From the NCBI RefSeq assembly GCF_000328475.2, contig NC_026484.1, positions 310,001 to 374,000 on the forward strand: 64,000 nt of DNA. The letters run 5' to 3'. The translations under genes were made by a program, and so were the position numbers. Source of the DNA: Mycosarcoma maydis. Lineage: Eukaryota > Basidiomycota > Ustilaginomycetes > Ustilaginales. Of this stretch, positions 1 to 10,600 are shown piece after piece. The notes below the pieces were generated by a model. It had not been told where the DNA came from and searched no databases. It saw only the letters and a program-made list of their open reading frames with translations. Numbering within the stretch: the first letter of the stretch is position 1; each line of letters begins with the position of its first letter.

Positions 1-1217
1 CGCACGGGCAAGAAGCCAAGAACAGAAGAGACTGTGAGCCGATTGATCAAAATGGTCTGATCCATCGGTTTAGGAGAGCTGTCTGCTGTATTTTCCTTAC
101 GAGAGCGTCGACCTAGACCATTGTAAGCAGATTCTTTCGATGAAGAGGATGCATAGGAGAACGACTGGTGATTGAGACCACCGTCAATGCTCACACCCAA
201 GCTGCTGTTGCCCTTGCCGTGTCGCTGAAGAAGGGCAGGAGGCTTACCCTGGCCGTAATTATGGGTGTCTCTCGCGCGTTGAGGTCGGTGTGGACCTCGC
301 TGGGAGGCGGTAACCCCACTCGACCAGTTGCCCCAGAAACCTGCCGAAACGCTGCCAAAAACTTCAAACTCGGCCTTGACACGCTTGTCTCCATGGCAGA
401 TCACAGCCATGGCCCAGTCGGAGGTGCGATATTGCTTGTAGATCAGGGTGAGATCTTTCGTTTTGATAGACTTGGCTTCACCGTACGTCTGGTACATCCA
501 CTCGTAATGCTTCTTGACGTAGGCTTTGAGCTCGCCAAGGTCATCGAGCTCAGTAATTTCGGTTGGATCTCGAGGGATGAGGATTGCGCCGTCGCCGCCC
601 GAGCTCTCGAAACCAATCTTGACGTTGGCAGGCGAGCTTGGTACAGAAGCGTCTCCATTCACACCGAGACAGCGGAAGCTAGAAGACATGCGTGGACCCA
701 TGTGGAATGGGGGGCTGGTAGCTAATTCTCTAACTTCGAAGCGCCCTGGGGGTTGAGAAGGTTCGGGAGGCGTACCGGAATGGAACCTCCTGTGCAAGAA
801 AGTGGGAGAGCCTTTTTGAGCTGAGTGTGGAAGCAGCGGCTCCGAACTGTGAGATCTGGACATTCCCACAGACACCGAGGAGATCAAAGGGGACGCTGCC
901 AATGAAGAGCTGGGAGACGGGCTGACTGGATCGGTCGGGGCACCGACTGGGTCATGTAGATTCAACCTCGCTTTCTTGGCACTTGATTCACCGTGTCCAT
1001 GTTCGCTCGAGGGGGAACGATCGGAATGAATAGCCGTAAGAAGGCTAGCGGCATCGGACTGAGTACCAGGCCCATCTACGATGTTGTAGAGTTGTTTGAA
1101 TGAGCCGTCTCGAATATAGCCGACGTCACCGAGGCGCAGTGCGGATGGATACCAGAGTGGATAGCCTTCACCTCCCAGGTAAAGAAGTTCGGCGTAGATC
1201 TCAGCGTAGCCGGGCAT
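1..1217 (-). CDS. GYPLW/GDVG-motif family protein, copy 1 (3' end beyond left edge)
   Basis: The minus strand is open from an ATG at 1217 down to base 1 with no stop, about 405 codons, so the C-terminus lies outside the window. The N-terminus (MPGYAEIYAELLYLGGEGYP, then LWYPSALRLGDVGYIRDGSF) carries a GYPLW...GDVG...G-F...LYN signature that I know from a large family of uncharacterised Agaricomycete proteins. A central FESSGGDGAILIPRDPTE block followed by a W-M-Y and a TSDWA motif matches the second conserved region of that family. A Ser/Pro-rich linker separates the two. The product closely resembles the copy at 3014-4884 along its whole visible length. Its function is unknown. The start is well supported because the conserved N-terminal block begins at this Met. 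I see no signal peptide. Confidence 0.8.
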   Translation of the reverse strand, partial: MPGYAEIYAELLYLGGEGYPLWYPSALRLGDVGYIRDGSFKQLYNIVDGPGTQSDAASLLTAIHSDRSPSSEHGHGESSAKKARLNLHDPVGAPTDPVSPSPSSSLAASPLISSVSVGMSRSHSSEPLLPHSAQKGSPTFLHRRFHSGTPPEPSQPPGRFEVRELATSPPFHMGPRMSSSFRCLGVNGDASVPSSPANVKIGFESSGGDGAILIPRDPTEITELDDLGELKAYVKKHYEWMYQTYGEAKSIKTKDLTLIYKQYRTSDWAMAVICHGDKRVKAEFEVFGSVSAGFWGNWSSGVTASQRGPHRPQRARDTHNYGQGKPPALLQRHGKGNSSLGVSIDGGLNHQSFSYASSSSKESAYNGLGRRSRKENTADSSPKPMDQTILINRLTVSSVLGFLPV

Positions 1218-1677
1218 AGTCAAGATGAGCAGGATTAGTCGCTGGAACACTTGCCTTGTGTTGCAGTCTATTTCGACTCGAGTGGGTGAACGTTGCTAGA
1301 TACCTTGTTCGTTGTGATCGTTGCCGAGGATGAAATAAGCAGAGGCCTTGATGTTGCTGTGATACCTTTCCCTACTTGAATGGAAACAATCCGATGGACA
1401 ACGACGAGGATGCTGTGGAGACGGAGACGTGAAAGGGCCAGTGTGACGACGTTCCGGGCTGCGGCTGCTTTAGGTGTTGAGCTTGGACAGAAATAAGTTC
1501 AAAGACGGAGCGTCGGATTATGGTATTCCACAGATATCCTGCCCCAAATCAGCGAAGACGGAACTTGTCCGTACTTTGTCGGGGGTAGCGGAACGCAGGA
1601 GGTTGAATTGATGGTGTAGATGCGACGATGATATGAAGAGGAGCGAGGGTGGTTATCGGTACGAGAGGCGGTAGAGG

Positions 1678-1767
1678 GGATGAGGATGAGGATGAGGATG
1701 AGGATGAGGATGAGGATGAGGATGAGGATGAGGATGAGGATGAGGATGAGGATGAGGATGAGGATGA
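1678..1767. repeat. Microsatellite (GATGAG)n, about 15 units
   Basis: A near-perfect 6-bp repeat of about 90 bp lies roughly 460 bp upstream of the copy-1 start codon. A similar purine-rich hexamer lies upstream of copy 2. Confidence 0.95.
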
Positions 1768-2071
1768 CGCCTTTTAAGCTTGAATGCTTCGCAGTCTGAG
1801 CCGGACGCTTTGTGCGATGAGACCAGAACTGATCTAAGGGGTGAACTGCGAAGAACCTGGTCGTAGGATCTTTAGTCGCTGACCTTGAGAACGTATCAGA
1901 CCAAAAGCAAACTCACAGATGTCTCGGGCGCCAAGACCAGAAGTCAGAGTAACTCATTTGTAACCGAATCGGATGTTTTTTGACAGACAACTTTGCTCTG
2001 CTTTGCTTGACTCCCGTGCCCTTTTCGATCCCATGTTTGCTCAAGAGCTGCTCAGCTAAGCTAGCGCTTGT

Positions 2072-2141
2072 GAACACAAGATTCAGCGTTCATGCAAGCT
2101 CGGCGCGAACACGAGATTCAGCGTTCATGCAAGCTCCGGCA
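2072..2141. repeat. 35-bp tandem direct duplication
   Basis: Two adjacent 35-bp units begin at 2072 and 2107. Both contain the string AGATTCAGCGTTCATGCAAG and they differ by about one base near their start (ACAAG versus ACGAG). They lie in non-coding DNA. Confidence 0.85.
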
Positions 2142-2332
2142 TAGATGCCGATAAATTTCACGGTGAATGTTGAGGGACAGAAACACGTGAAAGCCGAACT
2201 CTGCGCAGGAACGGTTCTATCGGATCTTGCATTTCCACACTCGCATAAATAACAGTCACGAGTCTCACGTCTCGTGTCTGTTGACGACTTCACGGCGTCG
2301 GGGCTTGTAGTTGGAGATTACAACCCAAGTCC

Positions 2333-2843
2333 GATTCACGATTCGTGATTGGTTGTCTAGACCTCCTTTTGGTACAGCCGGTTAAGCTTCAAGTCACGAG
2401 TCTTGTGACGGTTTGTGGTTCGTGGTTTATTCAGATCAGTGTCAGACCTTCTTTCCCACCGCGCTTTACTTCAACTCGCGACTCGTGACTCGTGACTCGT
2501 GACTGACTCTCACGTCTTCCAGCTTGACCATAAAACCAGTGAACACGAAACGCGAAAAGTCGTGAGTGCCTCACTCGTTCTGACAAAATTCGTGATTCGT
2601 GATTTGCTTTATCCGAATCGTGACTCAGACTGTTGCTAACAATCACGAATCGTGAATCACGAATTACGAATCACGAATGATGCAGAGCGCGTATCTCCGC
2701 TCGAGACCCATCGGGCAGCGTCAACTGGCAGTCGTGAGTACGACCGTCTAATGCACAGATCAAGATCGCTTGCCTTGATCACACACAGCGTTGGGGTAAA
2801 TATTTACAAGAGAAATGAATTTGAACAATCGTGAATCACGAAT
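2333..2843. repeat. Cluster of CGTGAnT/AnTCACG heptamer tracts
   Basis: Tracts of the dispersed heptamer occur at about 2333-2350, 2474-2506 (CGTGACT form), 2588-2604, 2640-2679 and 2827-2843. Units appear in both orientations and in A/T and C/G variants. The same element recurs in most intergenic gaps of the window. Confidence 0.85.
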
Positions 2844-3013
2844 ATACCCAACGACCATCGTCCATGAGGATCGCGTGCCGCGTACAAGAGAAGTATCTAC
2901 ATGACAAACAGGAAAGACCAAAAGCAATCACGAATATAAGCAAGAAGAAATAGAAGCCGTGGAAAGGCGACCGCACAAGAGCGGTGGCAGAACCTTTGTG
3001 CACAGCGAGGCCA

Positions 3014-4884
3014 TCAGGATGGGATCAACGAAGCACATGCTGAGCCAACACTCTGCATGGATCGGCACGGATGCATTGTGTTGAATCGGGCAGAAGAGAG
3101 CAATGGACGAGGCTTCAGTACACCATGAACCTGGCGTGCTTTTCCCAAACCTGGTCTCGCAGTGGCAGCCGTACTTTGATCCATGTTCTCCTCGTTGCCT
3201 GTCGAGTCAGCCCTGATGGTCCGTACACGCGAAGACGGAATGAGTGCCGTCGACGAAGTAGAGACAAGCTTGGGAACTGCAATCAGGACATGGCTCATCG
3301 TAACGGTTGCGAACCCCGCTTCGTCGAGCGAGATGCGAGCAAAACGGTCGGCAGCCATATGCACAGCTGCTCGAAGTCCAAACATGTTGACGCGCTCCTC
3401 GCCCAGCAGCGACAGTAGCTGGAGGCAATCGTCGTCCGAAGCGATCGATACCTTGATCTGTGCACCGCCGTGCTTGTGGATCCAATCGTGCAACGCCTCC
3501 AACGGATCGTCACTCCAGTGATTACTCTTGCCCGGATCGTCATCCCCACCTTGGTTTCCATCCTGTCCGCTCACTGCATCAGACCCGTGGTCTTGGCCGC
3601 GATCCATGTCTGGATCACGAGGCTCAGCTGCCGCTTTGGGACGTGCGGGCAAGAAGCCAAGACCAGGAGTGGTGCAAGCTGTGACGCGGCGGATCGAGAT
3701 GGTCTGATCCGGACCAGCGTGTACTTCTGGCGTCCATGTAATGCTCTGCGCTCTGCTCACTGAGTTACGGTTACGACCCCGAGCGTGGTCATCATCGCTA
3801 GGATTTTTCGACGAAGAGAATGCAAAAGAGAACGACGGGTTGATGACGCCGCCTTCCAAGTTCATGCCCCAGCTGCTGGCGCCCTCGTTGCTTGGTTCGC
3901 GTCGACTGGAGGCTTGACCTGGTCGACATTACGGCTGCTGCGAGGGCCATGAGGTCGGTGAGGACCTCTTTGGCAGGCACTCAGCGTATGCGACCAGTTA
4001 CCCCAGAAGCCTGCCGAAGCGCTGCCAAAAATCTCGAACTCAACCCTGCCACCGCGAGCTGCATCACGCGATACCGCTACGGCCCAGTCCGAGGTGCGAT
4101 CCTGTCCATATACAAATGCCAAATCGTCGATACCAATCGATTCGATTCGACCGTACGTCTCGTACATCCACTTGTGATGCGCCTTGATGTATGCCTTGAG
4201 GACGCCGAGGTATTTGAGCCGAGTACGCTCGGTAGGATCTCGAGGGATGAGGATTGCGCCGTCGCCGCCCGAGCTCTCGAAACTGATCTTGACATTGACA
4301 GGCGAGCTTGGTACAGAAGCGCCTCCATTTACACCGAGGCAGCGGTAGCTAGAAGACATGCGTGGACCCATATCGAAGAGCTTGGGAGCCTCTTGATCGA
4401 CTGAAAGGGGCATGGGGGGATGGAGACCCTCAGGAGGCGTCCCGGACCTGAGCCTCCTATGGGAAAGGCTTGGAGAGCCTTTCTTGGCTGAAGATGGAAG
4501 CAGTGGGTCCGAATCGGAAGACCTGGACATGCCTGCAGGCATTGAAGAGATCACAGAGGGCGTTGCCAACGAAGATCTGCGTGACGAGTCGATTGAACCT
4601 GTCGGGACGACGATTGTTTCGTCCAAATCCATCCTTGGTGGCTTGGTGCCTGTATCAACGCTCGCGTGCTCGCGCGCTGGAGAACAATCGAATCGACGGG
4701 CCAAAGGTATGCTGGCGGCATCGGACAAGCGACCAGGACCATCAATGGCGTTGTAGAGTACGATGAACGAGCCGTCTCGAACATAGCCGACGTCACCGAG
4801 GCGCAGCGGCGATGGGTTCCAAAGAGGATAGCCTTCGCCACCAGTGTAGAGGCACGCGGCGTAGATCTCGGCAAAACTGGGCAT
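3014..4884 (-). CDS. GYPLW/GDVG-motif family protein, copy 2, interrupted by a frameshift
   Basis: Two minus-strand open frames (4884 to 3862 and the frame ending at 3014) together cover one paralogue of copy 1. The first 325 or so residues carry the same GYPLW and GDVGYVRDGSF motifs, the FESSGGDGAILIPRDPTE block and TSDWAVAV. Aligned to copy 1, copy 2 has one base fewer between about 3875 and 3910, so the reading frame changes there; upstream of the ATG at 3865 the second frame still matches copy 1 (N-S/E-G...S-S-W/L-G). The second part contains a D-D-P-L-E-A-L...W-I...V-S-I-A-S-D-D-D block, typical of the C-terminal region of the Agaricomycete relatives. Expected full product is about 620 residues. 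It may be a recent pseudogene, a sequencing or assembly error, or read by an unusual splice. Both halves are otherwise free of stops. Confidence 0.65.
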
Positions 4885-4978
4885 AAGTCCGTAGAAGTCT
4901 ACACCTTTTTTTTAATATATATTCGACTTGGAAGCGAACCGACGGAGCAACGGACCAAGCTGGAAATAGACAAAAAGG

Positions 4979-5070
4979 GATGGAGATGGAGATGGAGATG
5001 GAGATGGAGATGGAGATGGAGATGGAGATGGAGATGGAGATGGAGATGGAGATGGAAATAGAGATGGAGA
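4979..5070. repeat. Microsatellite (GGAGAT)n, about 13 units plus degenerate end
   Basis: A 6-bp purine repeat begins about 95 bp upstream of the copy-2 start codon. Open frames across it encode only Arg-Trp or Ser-Ile dipeptides and are artefacts. Confidence 0.95.
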
Positions 5071-7368
5071 CGCTCAAAGACCAGCGTGAGGAGGTACTAA
5101 GATCCTGGGCTGCTGGCTCTGCCTACTGAGGCTGAACACGAATCTAAAAAGTGCGGAGACGGGAGGCTATAAGATCGTCGGGTGACCACGTCCGACGAGT
5201 TGGTTGCTTTCGACTAGCGAAAACGAAGCCTTCCCGTCTCCGATCGGGAGAAACGGTGTGTAGGGAGGTTGGATAGATGATAAGGACGGGATGGTGATGT
5301 ATAAGGAAGTGATCGGGATGATGAGGAGGAGAGAAGGTGGTGGTGGAGAGGAAGAGCGCAAGACGTGAATGGCGGAGCGTTTAACAGTTGGAACGCAGCA
5401 CAATCCAAAGCAACGATTTGATGCGGCGGGGTTCGAGAAGATCAGCCGTTGTGCAGTACGACGGTAGGCAATTGAGTGCTGCGCTGAGCAGCCTCGATCT
5501 CGTCTTCCACGTTCCGGTGCGCAGGTTTGTTTGTATTCGTGATTGCGCGCGACGCAGCCGTCGCTTTGACCTCGAAGTTAGCGCAGCAGTCTGCAGAAGA
5601 CTATTAATAAGATGCACGGTTGAGCTGAAGCGAAGCACTGGATAGGGGGCCTCTAAACCTTAAAAAATAAAAGTTGGATGTTTTTCTTTTGTCTTTTGTC
5701 CGCCTCTGGAACTGGTGCTGGCACGGAAGTGTTGTTCTTGATGTAGAGACGCGTCACTAGGAATTTATAGTGCCTTGAGTCACGGGATGTGGAGAGAAAA
5801 CGGCTAATGAGGGTTCGCGGTTCGTGGTTGTAGACTCGTGACTCGGCCCGCACTTCTTTTGATTGTGTTTGTGTGTGTGTGTTTTATATCTATTCGTGAT
5901 TGTTTCTTCCTTTTCTCCGATTTTCGGTTTTTGGTTTGCTGTTCTAGAACGTGTCAGATGGGAAAGGTGGAGAGGGCTGAGTTGGCATTCGTCTTTATGT
6001 GATGCTGTCTAGCACTTAGTGAGATGGCCCCCTTTTGTCTCGAAAAGCTCTACTCTGAGGGTTCAGCTGCCGAGAGATGAGACTTACCAATATCGATACT
6101 CAGGAATGATCGCCAAGGTCGATTGAAAAAAGCAACGCTGAAGATGGTGAGATTCGACTTCGAGAGTTCGAGTCCAGCTTTGTGGAACGTAGAGAAGGCT
6201 TCGGCGTCACCGACGGTTTGATGGAAATGCAGGTACAGGGATAACAATGCAGTAGCAACGAAAGCTATTTGTGTGCGAAGCAGAGTACCAACTACGCGTT
6301 GCTGTGTTGAAGACGTGTAAAGTGTCTACTGGTATTGTATATCGAGTGAAGCAAGCCGGTGTAGAAAGAGGTTGTCGAGGAATTGAACGTGGCTTATATG
6401 CCTATGGGCAAGACGCTGCCGCACTGTTCATGGCGATCACTTTCACAGCGAGTGTGAAGAGGAGACGCGTGTGCCGCTCCAAGCATTAACTTAGCTGAAT
6501 GAGACTGGTCAAGTTGCATGACTCCATCGGCGGTGGCAAACGAGGTGATCGCCCGCGTTTTGTCGCGACACGAGACAGTTCAACGTTAATTTACAGCACT
6601 GATGCTCTTGCAGAGGATATGCAGCCTTCCGTAGACCGACTGGCTCAGCCTGTCGCTCGCGTGAGCTAAGCCGCGACTGCGGGGCAATGCGCGCAAAACT
6701 GTTATGCGGTCGGAAGTGATCCGAAGTGTCTCGATGGCAATGCGCTAGGAAAAGCATGACCAAGAGATTAGTCTCTTGTCCCATCCAGGCTGTGCGGGGA
6801 AGCTAGATTTGCCGCGGATGGCCGCAGTCTCCCCAGAATCACAGCCAGTCTTGATCAAGCTTGACCAGGTCAGCTCCATCTGTCTCCTCTCGAGCGCGGT
6901 TAGAACATAGATATGCACAAGAAAGTTAAGCTATAAGTTAGAGGGGCTTTCAAAAGTGTGTCCACCCCCTCTTGGATACGCTTTACGGGCACAGGAAAGG
7001 TCAAAAACTCACCGAGATTTCCGGGCCTGCAGACAGGCTGAGTCGACTTGCAATTTACCGATTTTAGGGTTTTGATGTCCCCACCAAGCCTCTTTCCGGC
7101 CCCTTTTGTTCATCTTCGGTCTGCCTCGGGTGCCTTTGCCCTGTCGTTCTCTACTCCTTTCCGGTATCGTGCTGCGATCACAGAGAGTTGCAACTCATAC
7201 TCACAAATGCCTGTCAATAGGGCTGAATTGATCTCTACACCAAAAATGCTGGATAGGGTGGCTTCCAACTCTGTGACTGTATCGAGCAAGGCAGAGCAAA
7301 AACAAAGTAAACAGAGTTTGAGTACCGTTTCAATCGTCTCGATTGCGTTCGACAGTTTCGCGCGCACC

Positions 7369-7417
7369 ATTCGTGATTCTTGTGATTCACGATTCACGAT
7401 TCACGATTCGTGATTGC
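7369..7417. repeat. Heptamer tract (ATTCGTG/ATTCACG)
   Basis: About six consecutive heptamer units, mostly ATTCACG flanked by ATTCGTG, lie about 240 bp beyond the VPS39 stop codon. Confidence 0.85.
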
Positions 7418-7658
7418 AACTTTAGTCGTAGGAATTGCTTTCGACTCGTCACTCGTACCAAAATTCCAGTACGCCGTCTGCACTCGTTGATCCAGTTTGC
7501 TATGCGGTTGTGCCGACACCGTCATGTCACAATCAAGGTCACAGTTCAACACACATGACACCCTTTCGTTGCGAAAATTGGATTGCCCGATAGCAGACAA
7601 GCCCGATCAGAACCGAACTCGTACGCTCATGGCTCCGCTGGTGCCTTGCATCCCCTCA

Positions 7659-10600
7659 TCAAGATGGTCGCTGCTGTCCCTTTTGCTCAGCATGGATCGA
7701 GCAAAAGTAATGCATCACCGCTCCGCTTACCGGATTCACCGCCACCACACTGTTGCCCAGTCGCTTGTGGCACTTTGGACACGTTCTCGACTCACCCACC
7801 TTGACGCGTCGACTCTGTAGCTTGCACAGCGTTTCTTCCACCTGCCAGTTGCGGTTGCGGCGCATCTCGCGGATCACGTTGGCTTCGTGCTCTTTGCGCG
7901 TCAGGTCTCGCAGGTTGACGTTGATGAAGCCTGCGATTTGCGACAATGGCACAGACGATGGTAGCAGTTCCAGTGCCGAGCGCAGGTCGATGCGCGCTGC
8001 GTGCCGCTCGATCAGGCCCACAGCAGCGTCCAGCTGAACCGAAGCTTTCTCAGACGACGTATCCAGGTAGATGCGCAGCAGTGTCAAAAACACCTCTTGA
8101 TCCGCCAGCTGCTTCTCTTCCTGGTCCACCAACAGACTCTGCTGATGGTTTGAGCGTCCAAGCCGTGCCTGCTGTGGCTGCACCTGCCCTGAAGTGATGT
8201 GGCCCCACGAGGCTGCTCGATATCGCCACACGTCGCGGCAGTACTCTTCCGCCCTTGTCAGATCTTGGAGCTTACGTACGTAGATACTGAGCGCGCCTTC
8301 ATGTTGACCCATCCTACCCAGCAACAATGCCCTTGCCTCTAGCATGTCGCGGTCGTTGTCGTCCGCAGGTAGGCGAACGAGGATCTGCTCTGGCCGGTAC
8401 TGCGTCGAGGTGCGCAAAAATTTGAGCAGCTTCTGCATCAGCTCGTTCAGCTCCTTCTGCAAAGATTGCGCCATTAACGAAGCTCCGTGAATCCNNNNNN
8501 NNNNNNNNNNNNNNNNNNNNNNNNNNNNNNNNNNNNNNNNNNNNNNNNNNNNNNNNNNNNNNNNNNNNNNNNNNNNNNNNNNNNNNNNNNNNNNGACGCT
8601 CGTCGCAGATACAGCCTGATCAGCTTGTCGTGCAGCTCGGGATCTGCTTCGCCGCCATTCTCGATGATAAATTCGAGATAGACAGCGCACAACGCCTTGT
8701 CGAAACGATTTAGGTCATCGACGATCTCGAGCCGAGGCCACGACCCCACTTTCCCCGTGTCTGCCGTGAACACCTCCATGCCCAGTTTGCTATCGACTTT
8801 GAGCAGCCAATGTGACGTCTCAAGGATGATTTCGATAAACTCGGGGCCCAGATTCTGCAGATATTGCATCGTTGGTCGAATTTTTTCCTCCGCATCGTCC
8901 TCCTCATCTGCAAACTGCTTGAGCAGACCCAACGCCTTGCTGTGCATCTCTTTCCCTCCATACAGCGCAATCAGCTCTGAGAATTTTTTGCGCTCCTTTA
9001 GTAGCTCTTCCACCTGTTCCACCTCACACCAGTTCTCGATACGGCATAGCGGGCCGATCAGCGCCGGTTTCGTGAGCAGAAATGTCTTGAACAAGGCAGT
9101 ATCGACCGTCTGGGCCACCGCAATCAGCTCATCCTTGTCCATCTCGCCAAAAGGCTTGTTGGCAAGCGAGAGCAGCCAGTGTGTATCACGCTTGACCTGC
9201 GACATGGCCATGTGGTCCTTGGACTCGTGCTGAGGACTCGATTCGAGGATCGGCTTGAATATACGTCGACGATCTGCGAGGAACTTACCAAGCGCGTCTA
9301 GCGCTTTGCGTGAAGATGGTTCAGCTGCTGTGCGGCTGTCGCGGCTCGCGCCTGATCCAGCAGCCTTTATCTCTGGTGCTTCACGCGTCGTTCTGACGGA
9401 TCGAATCGAGGCTGTCTCTGCTTGCGCGTCGGCTTCTTGCGCCATCGAGCTTGCCACACTCGTTGCAATTCGACTTGACTTGGGTTTTGTCGAGCTCGCA
9501 TGCGACGGGCTCGAGCTCAAGTTGCTCGTCACAACTGGCTCCCCGATGATGCTATCAGGTCTTCGACCTGGAAACAACCCACCGAGTCGACTTCTCGCTG
9601 TGTTGGTTGCTGAGGTCGCTAGAGTCGCATGGCTGGGCGTCGGACTTGCATCGCCCGCATCGAGTGATGAAGCGCGCAATTTGGCTGGTGTTTTTCCACC
9701 AAAGATGGGAAACCATTCCTGCTTGCTGCGACTCAACTCGCCAGCAACGTTAGACGGGTAGAGCGCAATCACCTTGGCTGGATTGGTGTCGAGCTCCATA
9801 AACATCTCGATGGCTTCGTCGAATCGCTCATCTGCAAATAATGAGAGCGCGAAAAGACCTTGAACGTGAGCCCTGCGTTCGTCCTTGTCTTCCAAAATCA
9901 CGTTGTCGACGCTGTCGAGCAGGCCCAGAGCTTCTTCGAATTCGCCCTTTTCGACCAGCTCGTCGATCTGCTGGCCCCAGCTTTGCATCTCGAGTCTCCA
10001 AATGGTGCTACCTTCCCTCTCGAGCGTTGTGCGGTCTGCCGGGGTGACGACGACAAAGATCGGCGGCTTGTTCCCGCTTGATGGTGTCAAGAGCCGTACC
10101 TGAGGTGGAGAAGACGCTGGCTTAGAAGACGTTGTTGGAGATGCGGGTGGGAAGCAGAGAGTCTGGACGGCAAACAGTGTGCCAACAGAGCGGATCTGCA
10201 GAACGGGATTGTTTGCGTTTGGCAACGAGCTGTTCCTGAGCGAGGGAATAGAGCCGCTGGGCAGCACCGCAAAGACGTATGGTTTTGCAAAAGCCACCTC
10301 GAGCGGGCTCGCATGCCACTCAACTCCCTCACGTCGCGTTGGTCGGCCATCAGCGCCAAGAAAGATGCCGGTGCCATCTCGTACGAACAGCACCTCGCCT
10401 CCCTCGACGTGGAGCACCGACATCTTGCCCTTGCTACTCAGACCCATGTATCCTCCGAGACCACCCAATCCTCCGAGCGCTGCGCTAAAGCCAGCACCTG
10501 CACCGCCAGCAATCGAGATGCTTGTGCTTGGGTGGGCGCCTCCTGAAGACGAATGCGCGCCCTCGCCACCCGCTGCATTGGAGGAGAGATCAAAGTCCTC

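Larger units (their letters stand above)
1218..3013. other. Intergenic region between the two paralogues
   Basis: No credible gene is seen. The stretch holds a hexanucleotide microsatellite, a 35-bp tandem duplication and a dense cluster of the intergenic heptamer repeat, each listed separately. Open frames here are short, without recognisable motifs, and cross the repeat tracts. Confidence 0.6.
4885..7658. other. Long intergenic region
   Basis: No recognisable gene on either strand; the open frames are under 125 codons, overlap each other in several frames and lack motifs. It holds a GGAGAT microsatellite near 4979 and a heptamer tract at 7369-7417. The first few hundred bases are presumably the promoter and leader of the minus-strand gene to the left; the right end holds the 3' flank of VPS39. 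Confidence 0.5.

Noticed and set aside
4666..5077. Open frames ending in Arg-Trp or Ser-Ile dipeptide repeats
   Set aside because: Pure translation of the GGAGAT microsatellite.
6160..6185. A tRNA B-box-like string (GAGTTCGAGTCC)
   Set aside because: No T-stem pairing, A box or acceptor stem at the right spacing on either strand.
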